Source: Candidatus Poribacteria bacterium (lineage in GTDB: Bacteria > Poribacteria > WGA-4E > GCA-2687025). Taken from it: DNA of 64,000 bases. This document shows, piece after piece, positions 44,201-52,444 of the stretch (positions within the stretch are counted from its first letter, which is position 1; each line of letters opens with the position of its first letter). The notes under the pieces are model-generated. The model was given only the letters and a program-made list of their open reading frames with translations. It was not told the DNA's origin and did not search any database. The stretch is from the NCBI GenBank assembly GCA_028818695.1, contig JAPPNK010000029.1, positions 286,049 through 350,048 on the forward strand. The letters are read 5' to 3'. A program made the translations under genes and the position numbers.

Positions 44201-44364
44201 GCAACCTTCCTCTGTTTTCAATGGCCGAAGCCAAATTGCTCAATCAACGCAACGAACGCTATGTTCGATGCCTGCCCGCTAATCGGATGGGCGTACGATG
44301 TTATATGGGCGTCCCAAAATGTTGTAAAGGATAAAAAGCTCCATGAAGCGTTGCAAGTAGGCAA

Positions 44365-45000
44365 CTAGCGCTGCCGATAGCCGTTCTTGTCCCACGTTGA
44401 GACGGAGCCATTGCCGTATTCATTGACGCCCATGACCGCCCTGGATTTATCGCTGCCTTTGCCGAAGACGCCTATCCATCCCCCGTGCTCATGAACCGAT
44501 AACAGAGCGGACCCGTTCTCCCCGATGACCCGCACCAGCCCACTGTTCTCTGCATCGTTCTGTCCAATAATCACCATTATTCGATCCTCGGCATTAGAGA
44601 TGGACATGACGCCGCCATCCTCATCTGCGGAGACAAAAACACAGTGTTTTTTCTCAGCATTGTAGATAGACATGCTGCCATTCTGTTTGACACTGGTTCC
44701 CACAACTACACTGATTTGATCCCTGGCATTGAAAAAAGCCATATTTCCGCCATCTGAACCGGCAACAATGGACGCCGCGACCTTGCCCGCAGCGTTCTGA
44801 ATCGTCAGCCCATCGGGACGGGACGCGATGACGGCTGTTGTGGTTCCATACTCATTGACAAGGTGAAATTCGCGCGCCTTGACAATGTTTGAGGCGGTTT
44901 GTTGCGCGTCGCTGGTCTGCAGCAGGTTTGAAGCGATCATCCCCGACAGAACAAGGACGCCGCCGAGGGCGATATGGGCGAGGCGTTGGCGCATGGTCAT
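44365..45000 (-). CDS. Exported repeat protein (beta-solenoid-like)
   Basis: 211 residues with a signal peptide (MTMRQRLAHIALGGVLVLSGMIA). The mature part holds about six repeats of 20-26 residues with the pattern G-x-M-x-x-x-N-A-x-x-x-x-x-x-x-x-G (GGNMAFFNARDQISVVVG, GVMSISNAEDRIMVIIG). This suggests a beta-solenoid or similar surface rod. No enzyme motif. The first 10-11 codons and the ribosome-binding region are nearly identical at the DNA level to those of the next upstream gene (start 45870), although the mature proteins are unrelated. Confidence 0.7.
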   Translation of the reverse strand: MTMRQRLAHIALGGVLVLSGMIASNLLQTSDAQQTASNIVKAREFHLVNEYGTTTAVIASRPDGLTIQNAAGKVAASIVAGSDGGNMAFFNARDQISVVVGTSVKQNGSMSIYNAEKKHCVFVSADEDGGVMSISNAEDRIMVIIGQNDAENSGLVRVIGENGSALLSVHEHGGWIGVFGKGSDKSRAVMGVNEYGNGSVSTWDKNGYRQR

Positions 45001-45012
45001 GTGTCGTTCTCC
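44969..45012 (-). repeat. Start-module repeat, copy A
   Basis: 44 bp that match 45839-45882 with one mismatch. They span the ribosome-binding site (GGAGAACGACAC) and the first 10-11 codons (MTMRQRLAHIAL) of the gene starting at 45000. Confidence 0.85.
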
Positions 45013-45090
45013 GCGTTGGTGTTGACGCCTCTTTTGTAGGGCAACTTGGCGCGGATGTCAAGCGCGGCGGTCTGGTGTCGGCGCGGAAAC

Positions 45091-45870
45091 TCAGCGTTTA
45101 CGTTCGTACTGGATCAGGACGGAGGCGTCCTCGCCGCGATTCTCCGCCAGATCGTAGATGTCGCGGACAGCGATGCGATACGGCTTGTTTTCTTCAAGAT
45201 CATCGATGGAAGCGTGAAAAAATGCTTTGCCGCTCGCCGACTCCTCCGGCGTCAGGTCATACAATTGAGGCTCAAGCGTCAGCTTATATGGGCTGACATC
45301 GTCCGGCTCGCCGTATTCCACTACCATGCGGTCCCATAGAACCGTCTCCGAGAATTGAAGCGCAACCTTCACCTCTATCAACGGCAGCCGCTCTTCCTCA
45401 AAAAACTGCGCGCCTAAAAAGCGGGGCAGCTCGTTGTCTGGGTCAACGACCACCATATCGAGGTTCAATTTTACCCCCTCCCGCTCGTCTTTGTAGTATG
45501 GAAAATCGAAACCCTCCACATACAAGCATGCCTCTCCAAGGGGAAGCGGATCGCCCGCCTTCCAATAGAGCGCCCAGGAAGATGAGCCTCTAAAGGGATG
45601 AGGCGCGAATTCATCAATCGCTTCAAAATCTCCATGAACGATGTTCGCCGATTGTTCCGCGCAGCCTGGGCGCAGCTCGCCCTTGAAAGTGTTGATATTC
45701 ATCTTACCGTTAAAGATGAGAAGAACGCCGGAATTGGATGGGAGCAGATCCGCTGGCTGCGCCAGGATCAAACCCGGATTCCAAATAGGATGAACCTCTG
45801 CGCCGTCGCAGCCCGCCGCCATGCATCCGACCGCCAATGCGATATGAGCGAGGCGTTGGCGCATGGTCAT
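45091..45870 (-). CDS. Lipoprotein with SbsA-like Ig domains
   Basis: 259 residues. Signal with lipobox MAAGC (Cys 21), so lipid-anchored. Two beta domains: residues about 38-130 (SNSGVLLIFNGKMN...) and 155-255 (VALQFSETVLWDRMVVEY, NKPYRIAVRDIYDLAEN). The latter resembles the bacterial Ig-like Big_5/SbsA type, with its typical 'F-S-x-x-v' start and 'Y-x-I-x-V-x-D-x-x-G/N' end. A structural or surface role is likely. The start region is shared with the gene at 45000. Confidence 0.65.
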   Translation of the reverse strand: MTMRQRLAHIALAVGCMAAGCDGAEVHPIWNPGLILAQPADLLPSNSGVLLIFNGKMNINTFKGELRPGCAEQSANIVHGDFEAIDEFAPHPFRGSSSWALYWKAGDPLPLGEACLYVEGFDFPYYKDEREGVKLNLDMVVVDPDNELPRFLGAQFFEEERLPLIEVKVALQFSETVLWDRMVVEYGEPDDVSPYKLTLEPQLYDLTPEESASGKAFFHASIDDLEENKPYRIAVRDIYDLAENRGEDASVLIQYERKR

Positions 45871-45882
45871 GTGTCGTTCTCC
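45839..45882 (-). repeat. Start-module repeat, copy B
   Basis: Partner of 44969-45012: one mismatch over 44 bp. It covers the ribosome-binding site and first codons of the gene starting at 45870. Confidence 0.85.
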
Positions 45883-45891
45883 TCCGATTGC

Positions 45892-46689
45892 CTAAAGATA
45901 CTGGCGCCGGCTTTTCATGTAAACCACAATCGATGCAATCAGAAAGACAACGGCGAAGATGTAACAGAAGATCGTACCCGCAACCAACCCTGCTTCGCCA
46001 AATAAATTATATATCCAGTCGCCGCCGTCCCTAAAGAACGCTCTATGCCTGGCCGACTCATAAAACGAAAACAAATACATGGTAAAGATCAATCCTAAAT
46101 TAAGGAAGGAAGCGCCCAGCCCAATCATCCATTTGGTTTTCTTTGTCAGCCGCTCGCGCGCCCCTGGATACAGCATATCTACCAGCTCGTCTGTACTGAA
46201 CTTCTGATGCTCAAACCAGAACGGCGCCTTTTTCATTTTCAACCCCCTAGCGACCGCCTCATATGTCCGCATATACAGCAGCGAATGCCATCTCATCCGA
46301 TGCAGTTCCGTCATGACGCGCAAACGCGCCTTCTCCGCCTCCACGGTCAACGGCGCGTCGCTCCTGAACGGCCGCATGCGATGCTCTTGGATGACCAGCA
46401 GCTCCGTCGCGGTCGCCTCCCGATGTTCATGCCAGAACTGCGGGTCTTTTTGCGCCAGCTCGCGGAAGCACCTTTGATAGACGCGGGACGCCTTCCTTCC
46501 CCAATACCGCGTCTTCAATTCGCGCAGCATGGACATCTTCTCAAGGCGCGCCTCTCTCGCCTCGCGCATCATAGGCGTGTCGCTTCGGAACGGCCTTAAG
46601 CCGAGTTTCCGTTCTTGGTACGCCACATGCGCGTCGTCTGGGACCTTCTCAAGGTCGCGTATGATTTCGCGGTCGTACGATTCCGCCAT
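45892..46689 (-). CDS. Membrane protein with internal duplication, downstream of nuoN
   Basis: 265 residues, unrecognised. Two tandem copies of an about 75-80-residue motif: LRPFRSDTPMMREAREARLEKM (near 30) and MRPFRSDAPLTVEAEKARLRVM (near 105), each followed by a helical stretch with FWHEH or FWFEH. The C-terminus has two TM helices (about 190-210 and 235-258). It starts 21 bp after nuoN on the same strand and is probably co-transcribed with the nuo genes. Function unknown. Confidence 0.7.
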   Translation of the reverse strand: MAESYDREIIRDLEKVPDDAHVAYQERKLGLRPFRSDTPMMREAREARLEKMSMLRELKTRYWGRKASRVYQRCFRELAQKDPQFWHEHREATATELLVIQEHRMRPFRSDAPLTVEAEKARLRVMTELHRMRWHSLLYMRTYEAVARGLKMKKAPFWFEHQKFSTDELVDMLYPGARERLTKKTKWMIGLGASFLNLGLIFTMYLFSFYESARHRAFFRDGGDWIYNLFGEAGLVAGTIFCYIFAVVFLIASIVVYMKSRRQYL

Positions 46690-46710
46690 GCGGATTCTCC
46701 GCGGGAGGCT

Positions 46711-48228
46711 TTACTCCTCCGCCATGATGGACGCCGAAGCTTCCGGCGCCTCGTCCACTCGGAAATCGTCTACATTCGTAAAGAAGCCGAGAAGCAGCGT
46801 CGGCAGAAACAGGATCAGCAGAACGAGCGCGAACGCCGGATGCGCTTTGACGGGCGTCTCTTCTTCGCCTCTATCCAGCAGCATCGCCTTCACGACGGCG
46901 AAGTAGTAGTAGAGCGAGATGGCGCTGTTCGCCATCGCCAGCAGAACGAGCCAGACGAAGTTATGCCCGTTGACGCCGCCTTCAACCAGGCTGGCGTCCA
47001 CCACCGACTTGAAGAGGTACAGCTTTCCCCAAAAGCCGGCGAACGGCGGCAGCCCTATCAGCGAAAACAGAAACACGCTCATGACGATCGCCAGAGCGGG
47101 CGACCGCCGTATCAAACCGCGGTACGCCGGCATTTCCTCCGAGCCGAGGCGGGACGGCTCCGCCAGATGCATCACAACGAAAAACGCGCCGAGGTTCATG
47201 AACAGATAGACCGCCAAATAAAACAGGATTGCCGCTGTCGGCGCGGACGAATCGCTCGAACCGAGCGCCGCGATTCCCATGAGCAGATAGCCGCCATGCG
47301 CGATGCTGGAATACGCCAGCAGCCGCTTCACATTTTTTTGACCCATCGCCGCGAGATTGCCGACCGTCATCGTCACGGCGCTCAACAGCGCAAGGAACAG
47401 CGGCCAGTCCACGCTTGCGAGCAGCTCCTCCGCGCCCAAGCCGTCGCGGAAGATGCGCAGCGTCAGCCCGAAGCCCGCCGCTTTAGACGCCACCGACAGG
47501 AACGCCGTCACCGGCAACGGCGAGCCTTCATACACATCGGGCGACCACATATGAAACGGAACCGACGCGATCTTATACCCGACGCCGGCGAAGAGAAACA
47601 CCACTGCGATCGTCAGCGCCAACGGATGCGCGGACGCCAAACGCTCGCCCATGAGCGCAATGTCGGTCGTTCCAGCCATCCCGTACAAAAGCGAGACGCC
47701 AAACAGCATGACGCCCGACGCGACCGATCCGTAGATAACATACTTGAACGCCGCCTCGCTTGAGCGGCTCTGATTCGCTAAAAAACCAGCCAGAATATAG
47801 GACGAGATGCTCGCCAGCTCAACGCCCAGATACGCAATGAGCAGATTGGACGCGCTGACCATCAGGAACATGCCGTAGGTCGCAAACAGCATGAGCGCAA
47901 AAAACTCGCCGCGCAGCCGCTCCGCCACCTCCTGCGTCCGCAGCGACACAAGCAACGTGACTGCCGCGCAGCCGACGATGACCAACTTGAATGTCTGCGC
48001 GAGGCCGTCTTGGCGCGCCATCCCGTAAAACAGCCGCTCGCCCGTGTGCGGCATCCAGAGCGTCAACGCCCCCGCAACGGCAAGCGCCGCAATAGACAAC
48101 ACGCCGACGACGACCTTACTGCGCCCGCGCGCGAACAGGTCGACGATCACAATCAACACGGCGAAGGACGCCAACGCGGCGTCAGGAATGTAATGCTGAA
48201 GGCTAGAAAGATTGTCTAATGGCGTCAT
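46711..48228 (-). CDS. nuoN: NADH-quinone oxidoreductase subunit N
   Basis: 505 residues, about 14 TM helices, antiporter-like proton-pumping subunit of complex I. Typical segments: YLGVELASISSYILAGF, KAAGFGLTLRIF, MGQKNVKRLLAYSSIAHGGYLLMG. Last core subunit of the nuo operon. Key lysines and glutamates of the pump are in place as far as seen. Gap to nuoM is 13 bp. Confidence 0.95.
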   Translation of the reverse strand: MTPLDNLSSLQHYIPDAALASFAVLIVIVDLFARGRSKVVVGVLSIAALAVAGALTLWMPHTGERLFYGMARQDGLAQTFKLVIVGCAAVTLLVSLRTQEVAERLRGEFFALMLFATYGMFLMVSASNLLIAYLGVELASISSYILAGFLANQSRSSEAAFKYVIYGSVASGVMLFGVSLLYGMAGTTDIALMGERLASAHPLALTIAVVFLFAGVGYKIASVPFHMWSPDVYEGSPLPVTAFLSVASKAAGFGLTLRIFRDGLGAEELLASVDWPLFLALLSAVTMTVGNLAAMGQKNVKRLLAYSSIAHGGYLLMGIAALGSSDSSAPTAAILFYLAVYLFMNLGAFFVVMHLAEPSRLGSEEMPAYRGLIRRSPALAIVMSVFLFSLIGLPPFAGFWGKLYLFKSVVDASLVEGGVNGHNFVWLVLLAMANSAISLYYYFAVVKAMLLDRGEEETPVKAHPAFALVLLILFLPTLLLGFFTNVDDFRVDEAPEASASIMAEE

Positions 48229-48241
48229 GCGCTCAATTCCG

Positions 48242-49801
48242 TTAGAGGTTAGCGAACTTCGCGATCATATCTTGAACGACCTCCAGCCCATGCACGGACG
48301 CCTTCGAGAGGTCGGTCGCCAGACTCGGCATGACGCCGAGGATGATGACCAGCGCCGCCAGCGGAACAAGCGCGATCAGCTCCCGCGCGTTGATGTCAGG
48401 CAGCTCCGCCCATTCTGGATTCTTTTCGCCCAAGAACATGCGCTGAATCGTCCAGAGGAAGTACGCCGCGCCGACAAGTATCCCGACCGCCGCCAAGACC
48501 GTCAGCGTCGGATAGACGCGCCACGCGCCCATCAACGACAGCGCCTCGCCGATGAACCCGCTCATCCCCGGCAAGCCCAGCGAACCGAAAAACGCGATCG
48601 TCATGACGCCGGTATAAACAGGCATCGAAGTCGCCAGTCCGCCAAAACCGAGCCGCCCCGCCTTCGACTGGTCAATGTGGTACATCTCCAGCTCCGCCTC
48701 GTCTTCTGGATAAACAATGTAGCGGTGATGCGCCCGAACATAAATGACGCCGACGACAAGAAACAGCATGCCGCTCAGCAATCCATGGCTCACCATCTGG
48801 AAGATGGCGCCGTTGATTCCTTCAGGCGTTCTCGCCGCGATCGCCAGCAGCACAAAGCCCATATGTCCGACGCTGGAGTAGGCGACCAGTTTTTTCAAAT
48901 CGCGCTGCGCCATCGCGCAGAAGGAGCCGTATAAGATGTTGACGACCCCCATAACCGCAAGGAATGTCCACCAATGTTCCCCCGCGTTTCCAAGAGTCTG
49001 GACATTCACCCGCACAAGGCCGTAGGTTCCCATCTTCAGCAACACGCCCGCCAGAATGACGCTGATCGGGGTCGGCGCCTCCACATGCGCGTCTGGGAGC
49101 CAGGTATGGAACGGAAAGACGGGGACCTTGATCGCAAAGCCGAGATAAAAACCGAACCAGAGCCAGTTCACAATCTGGACGGGAAGGTCCATCGCCGCCA
49201 GTTCCGGTATAGAGAAGGTGCGCGCGCCCGCCGCTCCGCTTTGAAAATAGAGCGCCAAGATAGCGACCAGCATGAACACGCTGCCGAAGAGCGTATAAAG
49301 GAAAAACTTGATAGCGGCGTATTCGCGCCGAGGTCCGCCCCAGACGCCGATGAGAAAATACATCGGCAACAGCGTCAACTCAAAAAACAGATAGAACAGG
49401 ATCAGATCCAGCGCGACGAAAAAGCCGAACATCCCCGACACCAGCAGCAGATACATGGCGAAGTACGCTTTTTCCGTCCCCTCCCTATGCGTCTCCGCGC
49501 CGATGTTCCAGGACGCGACGACCCCGATGATCGCAATGACGGCTGTCAGCAGAATCAGCGCAAGGCTCAGCCCGTCCACGCCGACCAGATACCGGATATT
49601 GAACTGCGGTATCCATTCGACATCTACGCCCAGCTGATGACCGGCAACGGACGAATCGAACGCGTTCCAGATCATCAGCGAAAGGAGCAGCGTTACGCCC
49701 GTTGCAACGAGGCTAATCAGCCGGCTGAACGACTTCGGCGCCAGCAGCACAACGCCCATCCCAACCAGCGGGACGAGCCATAACAATGTCAAATAATCCA
49801 T
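48242..49801 (-). CDS. nuoM: NADH-quinone oxidoreductase subunit M
   Basis: 519 residues, antiporter-like subunit. Segments: FFELTLLPMYFLIGVWGG (helix with conserved Glu), KVPVFPFHTWLPDAHVEAPTPISVILAGVLLKMG, DLKKLVAYSSVGHMGFVLL. It follows a 32-aa ORF placed between it and nuoL, which is not usual for nuo operons. Confidence 0.96.
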   Translation of the reverse strand: MDYLTLLWLVPLVGMGVVLLAPKSFSRLISLVATGVTLLLSLMIWNAFDSSVAGHQLGVDVEWIPQFNIRYLVGVDGLSLALILLTAVIAIIGVVASWNIGAETHREGTEKAYFAMYLLLVSGMFGFFVALDLILFYLFFELTLLPMYFLIGVWGGPRREYAAIKFFLYTLFGSVFMLVAILALYFQSGAAGARTFSIPELAAMDLPVQIVNWLWFGFYLGFAIKVPVFPFHTWLPDAHVEAPTPISVILAGVLLKMGTYGLVRVNVQTLGNAGEHWWTFLAVMGVVNILYGSFCAMAQRDLKKLVAYSSVGHMGFVLLAIAARTPEGINGAIFQMVSHGLLSGMLFLVVGVIYVRAHHRYIVYPEDEAELEMYHIDQSKAGRLGFGGLATSMPVYTGVMTIAFFGSLGLPGMSGFIGEALSLMGAWRVYPTLTVLAAVGILVGAAYFLWTIQRMFLGEKNPEWAELPDINARELIALVPLAALVIILGVMPSLATDLSKASVHGLEVVQDMIAKFANL

Positions 49802-49868
49802 TCCAGTCGCTTTCTACCCTCTATCGCGGATAATAAACCTATTTTCAGAAATTCTTGATGCGAGTTCG

Positions 49869-49967
49869 TTATTTCTTTCCCCATACCGAGATGATTCCGA
49901 CGACGACCAAGACAATCGCTAAAAGAATCAAAATGACTACACATGACGCATTAAAAGATACAAACAT
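49869..49967 (-). CDS. 32-residue single-TM protein between nuoL and nuoM
   Basis: ATG at 49967 lies 3 bp after the nuoL stop. The frame reads MFVSFNASCVVILILLAIV-, continues with a hydrophobic run LVVVGIISV and ends WGKK, then TAA at 49869-49871. This is one TM helix of about 20 residues with a short basic tail: typical of small membrane proteins that stick to respiratory complexes. The Shine-Dalgarno is poor, so coupling to nuoL termination is likely. Position argues for a complex I accessory role; this is inference. Confidence 0.55.
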   Translation of the reverse strand: MFVSFNASCVVILILLAIVLVVVGIISVWGKK

Positions 49968-49970
49968 GAT

Positions 49971-52124
49971 CTAACGCAGCCCCATCGCCACAATGAAAAT
50001 CAGCGCCGCAAGCCCCGTGAAGATGACAAGCAGGTAGTTCTGAATCAAGCCCGACTGCGCCCGTCGGAACACAGCCCCTATCCAGCGCAGCGACCGCCCG
50101 ACCCCGTTCACCGCTCCGTCCACGACAAGCCTGTCGATGGCGCCGGTTAGCCATGTGAACGAACGGCGCGCGCTCACAAACGCCGATCCGACGCCGTTCA
50201 CCAGCCCGTCCACGATCTTCAAGTCGACCGCGCCGGACGCATTGCAGACGCGCAGCAGATTTCGGACAAACGCCCAGTCGTACAGCTCGTCAAAACCGTA
50301 TTTCCGCTCCAGCATGCGCGCAAAATTGCTCTGAGCAAACCGCTCCGACGACAAAACGCGCAAACCAAAAAACAGCAGCGCAAACAGAAAACCGACCGCC
50401 GCAACCCCAATCGACAACGCGATCGTCACAATATGCGCCGTATGGTAGACGCCGTTGTGGGCGTCATGCGAATCGGCTCCGCCCTCCGCAACATTCGCCG
50501 CCCCATGGTCCGTCCAGACCTCATGCTGAACGACCGTTTCGCCGATCCATCCTTTCGACATCGGATCCATCGGCGACCAGAACGCCCACAACGCCCCCAA
50601 CGCTAAGACGATGAGCGGAACCGTCATGATCGCCGGCGATTCATGCAGATGCGGCTCCGCCTGCAAAACAAGCTCGCGGTCATGTTCGTTCGCCCGCGCG
50701 CCGAATTCTCCATAAAACGTCCCGAAGACGAGGCGGAACATGTAAAACGCCGTCATGAGAGCCGCCAAAAACCCAAGCGCCGGCAACAGAAAATGCCCTG
50801 GATTCTTCATCCCGTAAGCCAACGCCCCCGCCAAGACGGCGTCCTTGCTCAAAAAGCCCGCCGTCAACGGCGCGCCCGCAATGGCGAGAGTCGATATTAA
50901 AAAGGTCAAATGCGTCCGTGGCATCTTCTTCCGAAGGCCGCCCATATTCCGCATATCCTGCGCGTCCGCATGCGAATGGACATGGTGAAGTCCGTCATGC
51001 ATCGCGTGGATCACGCTGCCGGAGCCAAGAAACAGGCATGCCTTGAAAAACGCATGCGTCAGCATATGAAACACCGCCGCCGTGTAGCTCCCGACGCCGA
51101 CCGCCAGCATCATATAACCGAGCTGGCTGATGGTTGAATACGCCAGAACGCGCTTGATGTCGTTCTGCACAAACGCGATGCTGGCGGCAAATACCGCCGT
51201 GAACGCGCCGACATACGCCAACGTCATGAGCGCCGCCGCATCCAGAACCGCTGCCTGAAGCAAGCGCGCCGCCAGATACACCCCCGCCGCCACCATCGTC
51301 GCGGCATGGATCAGCGCGCTGACGGGCGTCGGACCCTCCATCGCGTCCGGCAGCCATGTATGGAGCGGGAACTGCGCCGACTTCCCAATGGCGCCTCCTA
51401 AACAGAGCAGACCCGCCAAGGTGAGCGTCCCGCCGCTCAGATTCCCCGCCTCCATTCCCGCGTGGATGTCCGCAAAGCGAAGGCTGCCCAGATGCGTCCA
51501 GAGGATCGCCATGCCGACAAACAGCAGCACATCCCCGACGCGCGTCGTCATGAACGCCTTCAGGCTCGCGTCCTGCGCCGATTTTTTCTCATAATAAAAA
51601 CCGATGAGCAGATACGAACAAAGCCCCATCAGCTCCCAACCGACGAAGAGCGTCAGCAGGTTGTCCGAGACGACCAGCAGCAGCATCGCAAAGGTGAACA
51701 GCGACAGATACGCGAAAAAACGGGTGTAGCGCGGCTCCGGCAACCCGTCCCGCAGCTTCATATACCCGGCGGCGAACAGATGAATCATCGAACAGACAAG
51801 CGTCACCATGAACAGCAACACTCTAGACGTATTGTCCAGCATGAGGCCGATGCGCAGCTCCATGCCGCCCGCCATGTCGATCCAGGCGGCTCCGTTTCCG
51901 TCCGCCGGGAGAGTGAACGGGTCGGTCGGTTGAAACATGCTCGGCAGAACGTAGATGAGCGTCAGCGCAAGGGAGACAAGGACGCCCAGTATGGGAACCG
52001 CGGCTCCTGCGATGCGGTTTTGCTCTCCCTCTTTTGGCGCAAAGAGCCGTCTTCCAAAGAGGATCTGAACGGCGAACGCCGCCAACGGCGCAAACAGAAT
52101 GATCAGTAGTATCGCCGGACTCAT
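49971..52124 (-). CDS. nuoL: NADH-quinone oxidoreductase subunit L
   Basis: 717 residues, the largest antiporter-like subunit with the lateral helix. Typical segments: FVGWELMGLCSYLLIGFYYEKKSA, KSAQFPLHTWLPDAMEGPTPVSALIHAATMVAAGVYL, NDIKRVLAYSTISQLGYMMLAVG. A His/Asp/Glu-rich loop near 540-570 (HDAHNGVYHTAH) precedes the C-terminal lateral part. Seven bases separate it from nuoK. Confidence 0.96.
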   Translation of the reverse strand: MSPAILLIILFAPLAAFAVQILFGRRLFAPKEGEQNRIAGAAVPILGVLVSLALTLIYVLPSMFQPTDPFTLPADGNGAAWIDMAGGMELRIGLMLDNTSRVLLFMVTLVCSMIHLFAAGYMKLRDGLPEPRYTRFFAYLSLFTFAMLLLVVSDNLLTLFVGWELMGLCSYLLIGFYYEKKSAQDASLKAFMTTRVGDVLLFVGMAILWTHLGSLRFADIHAGMEAGNLSGGTLTLAGLLCLGGAIGKSAQFPLHTWLPDAMEGPTPVSALIHAATMVAAGVYLAARLLQAAVLDAAALMTLAYVGAFTAVFAASIAFVQNDIKRVLAYSTISQLGYMMLAVGVGSYTAAVFHMLTHAFFKACLFLGSGSVIHAMHDGLHHVHSHADAQDMRNMGGLRKKMPRTHLTFLISTLAIAGAPLTAGFLSKDAVLAGALAYGMKNPGHFLLPALGFLAALMTAFYMFRLVFGTFYGEFGARANEHDRELVLQAEPHLHESPAIMTVPLIVLALGALWAFWSPMDPMSKGWIGETVVQHEVWTDHGAANVAEGGADSHDAHNGVYHTAHIVTIALSIGVAAVGFLFALLFFGLRVLSSERFAQSNFARMLERKYGFDELYDWAFVRNLLRVCNASGAVDLKIVDGLVNGVGSAFVSARRSFTWLTGAIDRLVVDGAVNGVGRSLRWIGAVFRRAQSGLIQNYLLVIFTGLAALIFIVAMGLR

Positions 52125-52131
52125 CGGCTGT

Positions 52132-52437
52132 TTATCCTTTCAGTTCGCGCGTTTCGTCGGGGCTGATCGTGCCGACTTTTTGGTAGATGTCCAGGATAAT
52201 CGCGAGCGCGACGGCCGCCTCCGCCGCCGCCAGCACAATCACAAAGACGGCGATCATTTGACCCTGCACCCCTCCCACAACATACTTGGAGAACGCCGCG
52301 AAGTTCAAATTTGCCGCGTTCAAAATCAGCTCGATGCCCATCAAAATAGCGATGGCGTTGCGGCGCGTCAGGACGGCGAACATGCCGAACACAAACAGCA
52401 GCGCGCTCACCACAACATAATGCGTTAATGTGATCAT
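52132..52437 (-). CDS. nuoK: NADH-quinone oxidoreductase subunit K
   Basis: 101 residues, three TM helices with the conserved NAIAILMGIELILNAANLNFAAF (functional Glu in helix 2) and AAAEAAVALAIILDIY (helix 3 Glu). Normal size. It follows, by 7 bp, an unrelated 380-residue membrane protein that separates it from nuoJ. Confidence 0.96.
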   Translation of the reverse strand: MITLTHYVVVSALLFVFGMFAVLTRRNAIAILMGIELILNAANLNFAAFSKYVVGGVQGQMIAVFVIVLAAAEAAVALAIILDIYQKVGTISPDETRELKG

Positions 52438-52444
52438 CGTCGAT

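Noticed and set aside
44201..44364. Possible C-terminal gene fragment on the plus strand (frame ending ...HEALQVGN at the TAG near 44367)
   Set aside because: The frame looks protein-like for about 30 residues only, has no ribosome site, and nothing upstream continues it; chance cannot be excluded.
46615..47763. 382-residue plus-strand ORF
   Set aside because: Antisense to nuoN; Arg/Gln/His-rich shadow frame.
51462..52109. 215-residue plus-strand ORF
   Set aside because: Antisense to nuoL; charged shadow frame with no Shine-Dalgarno.
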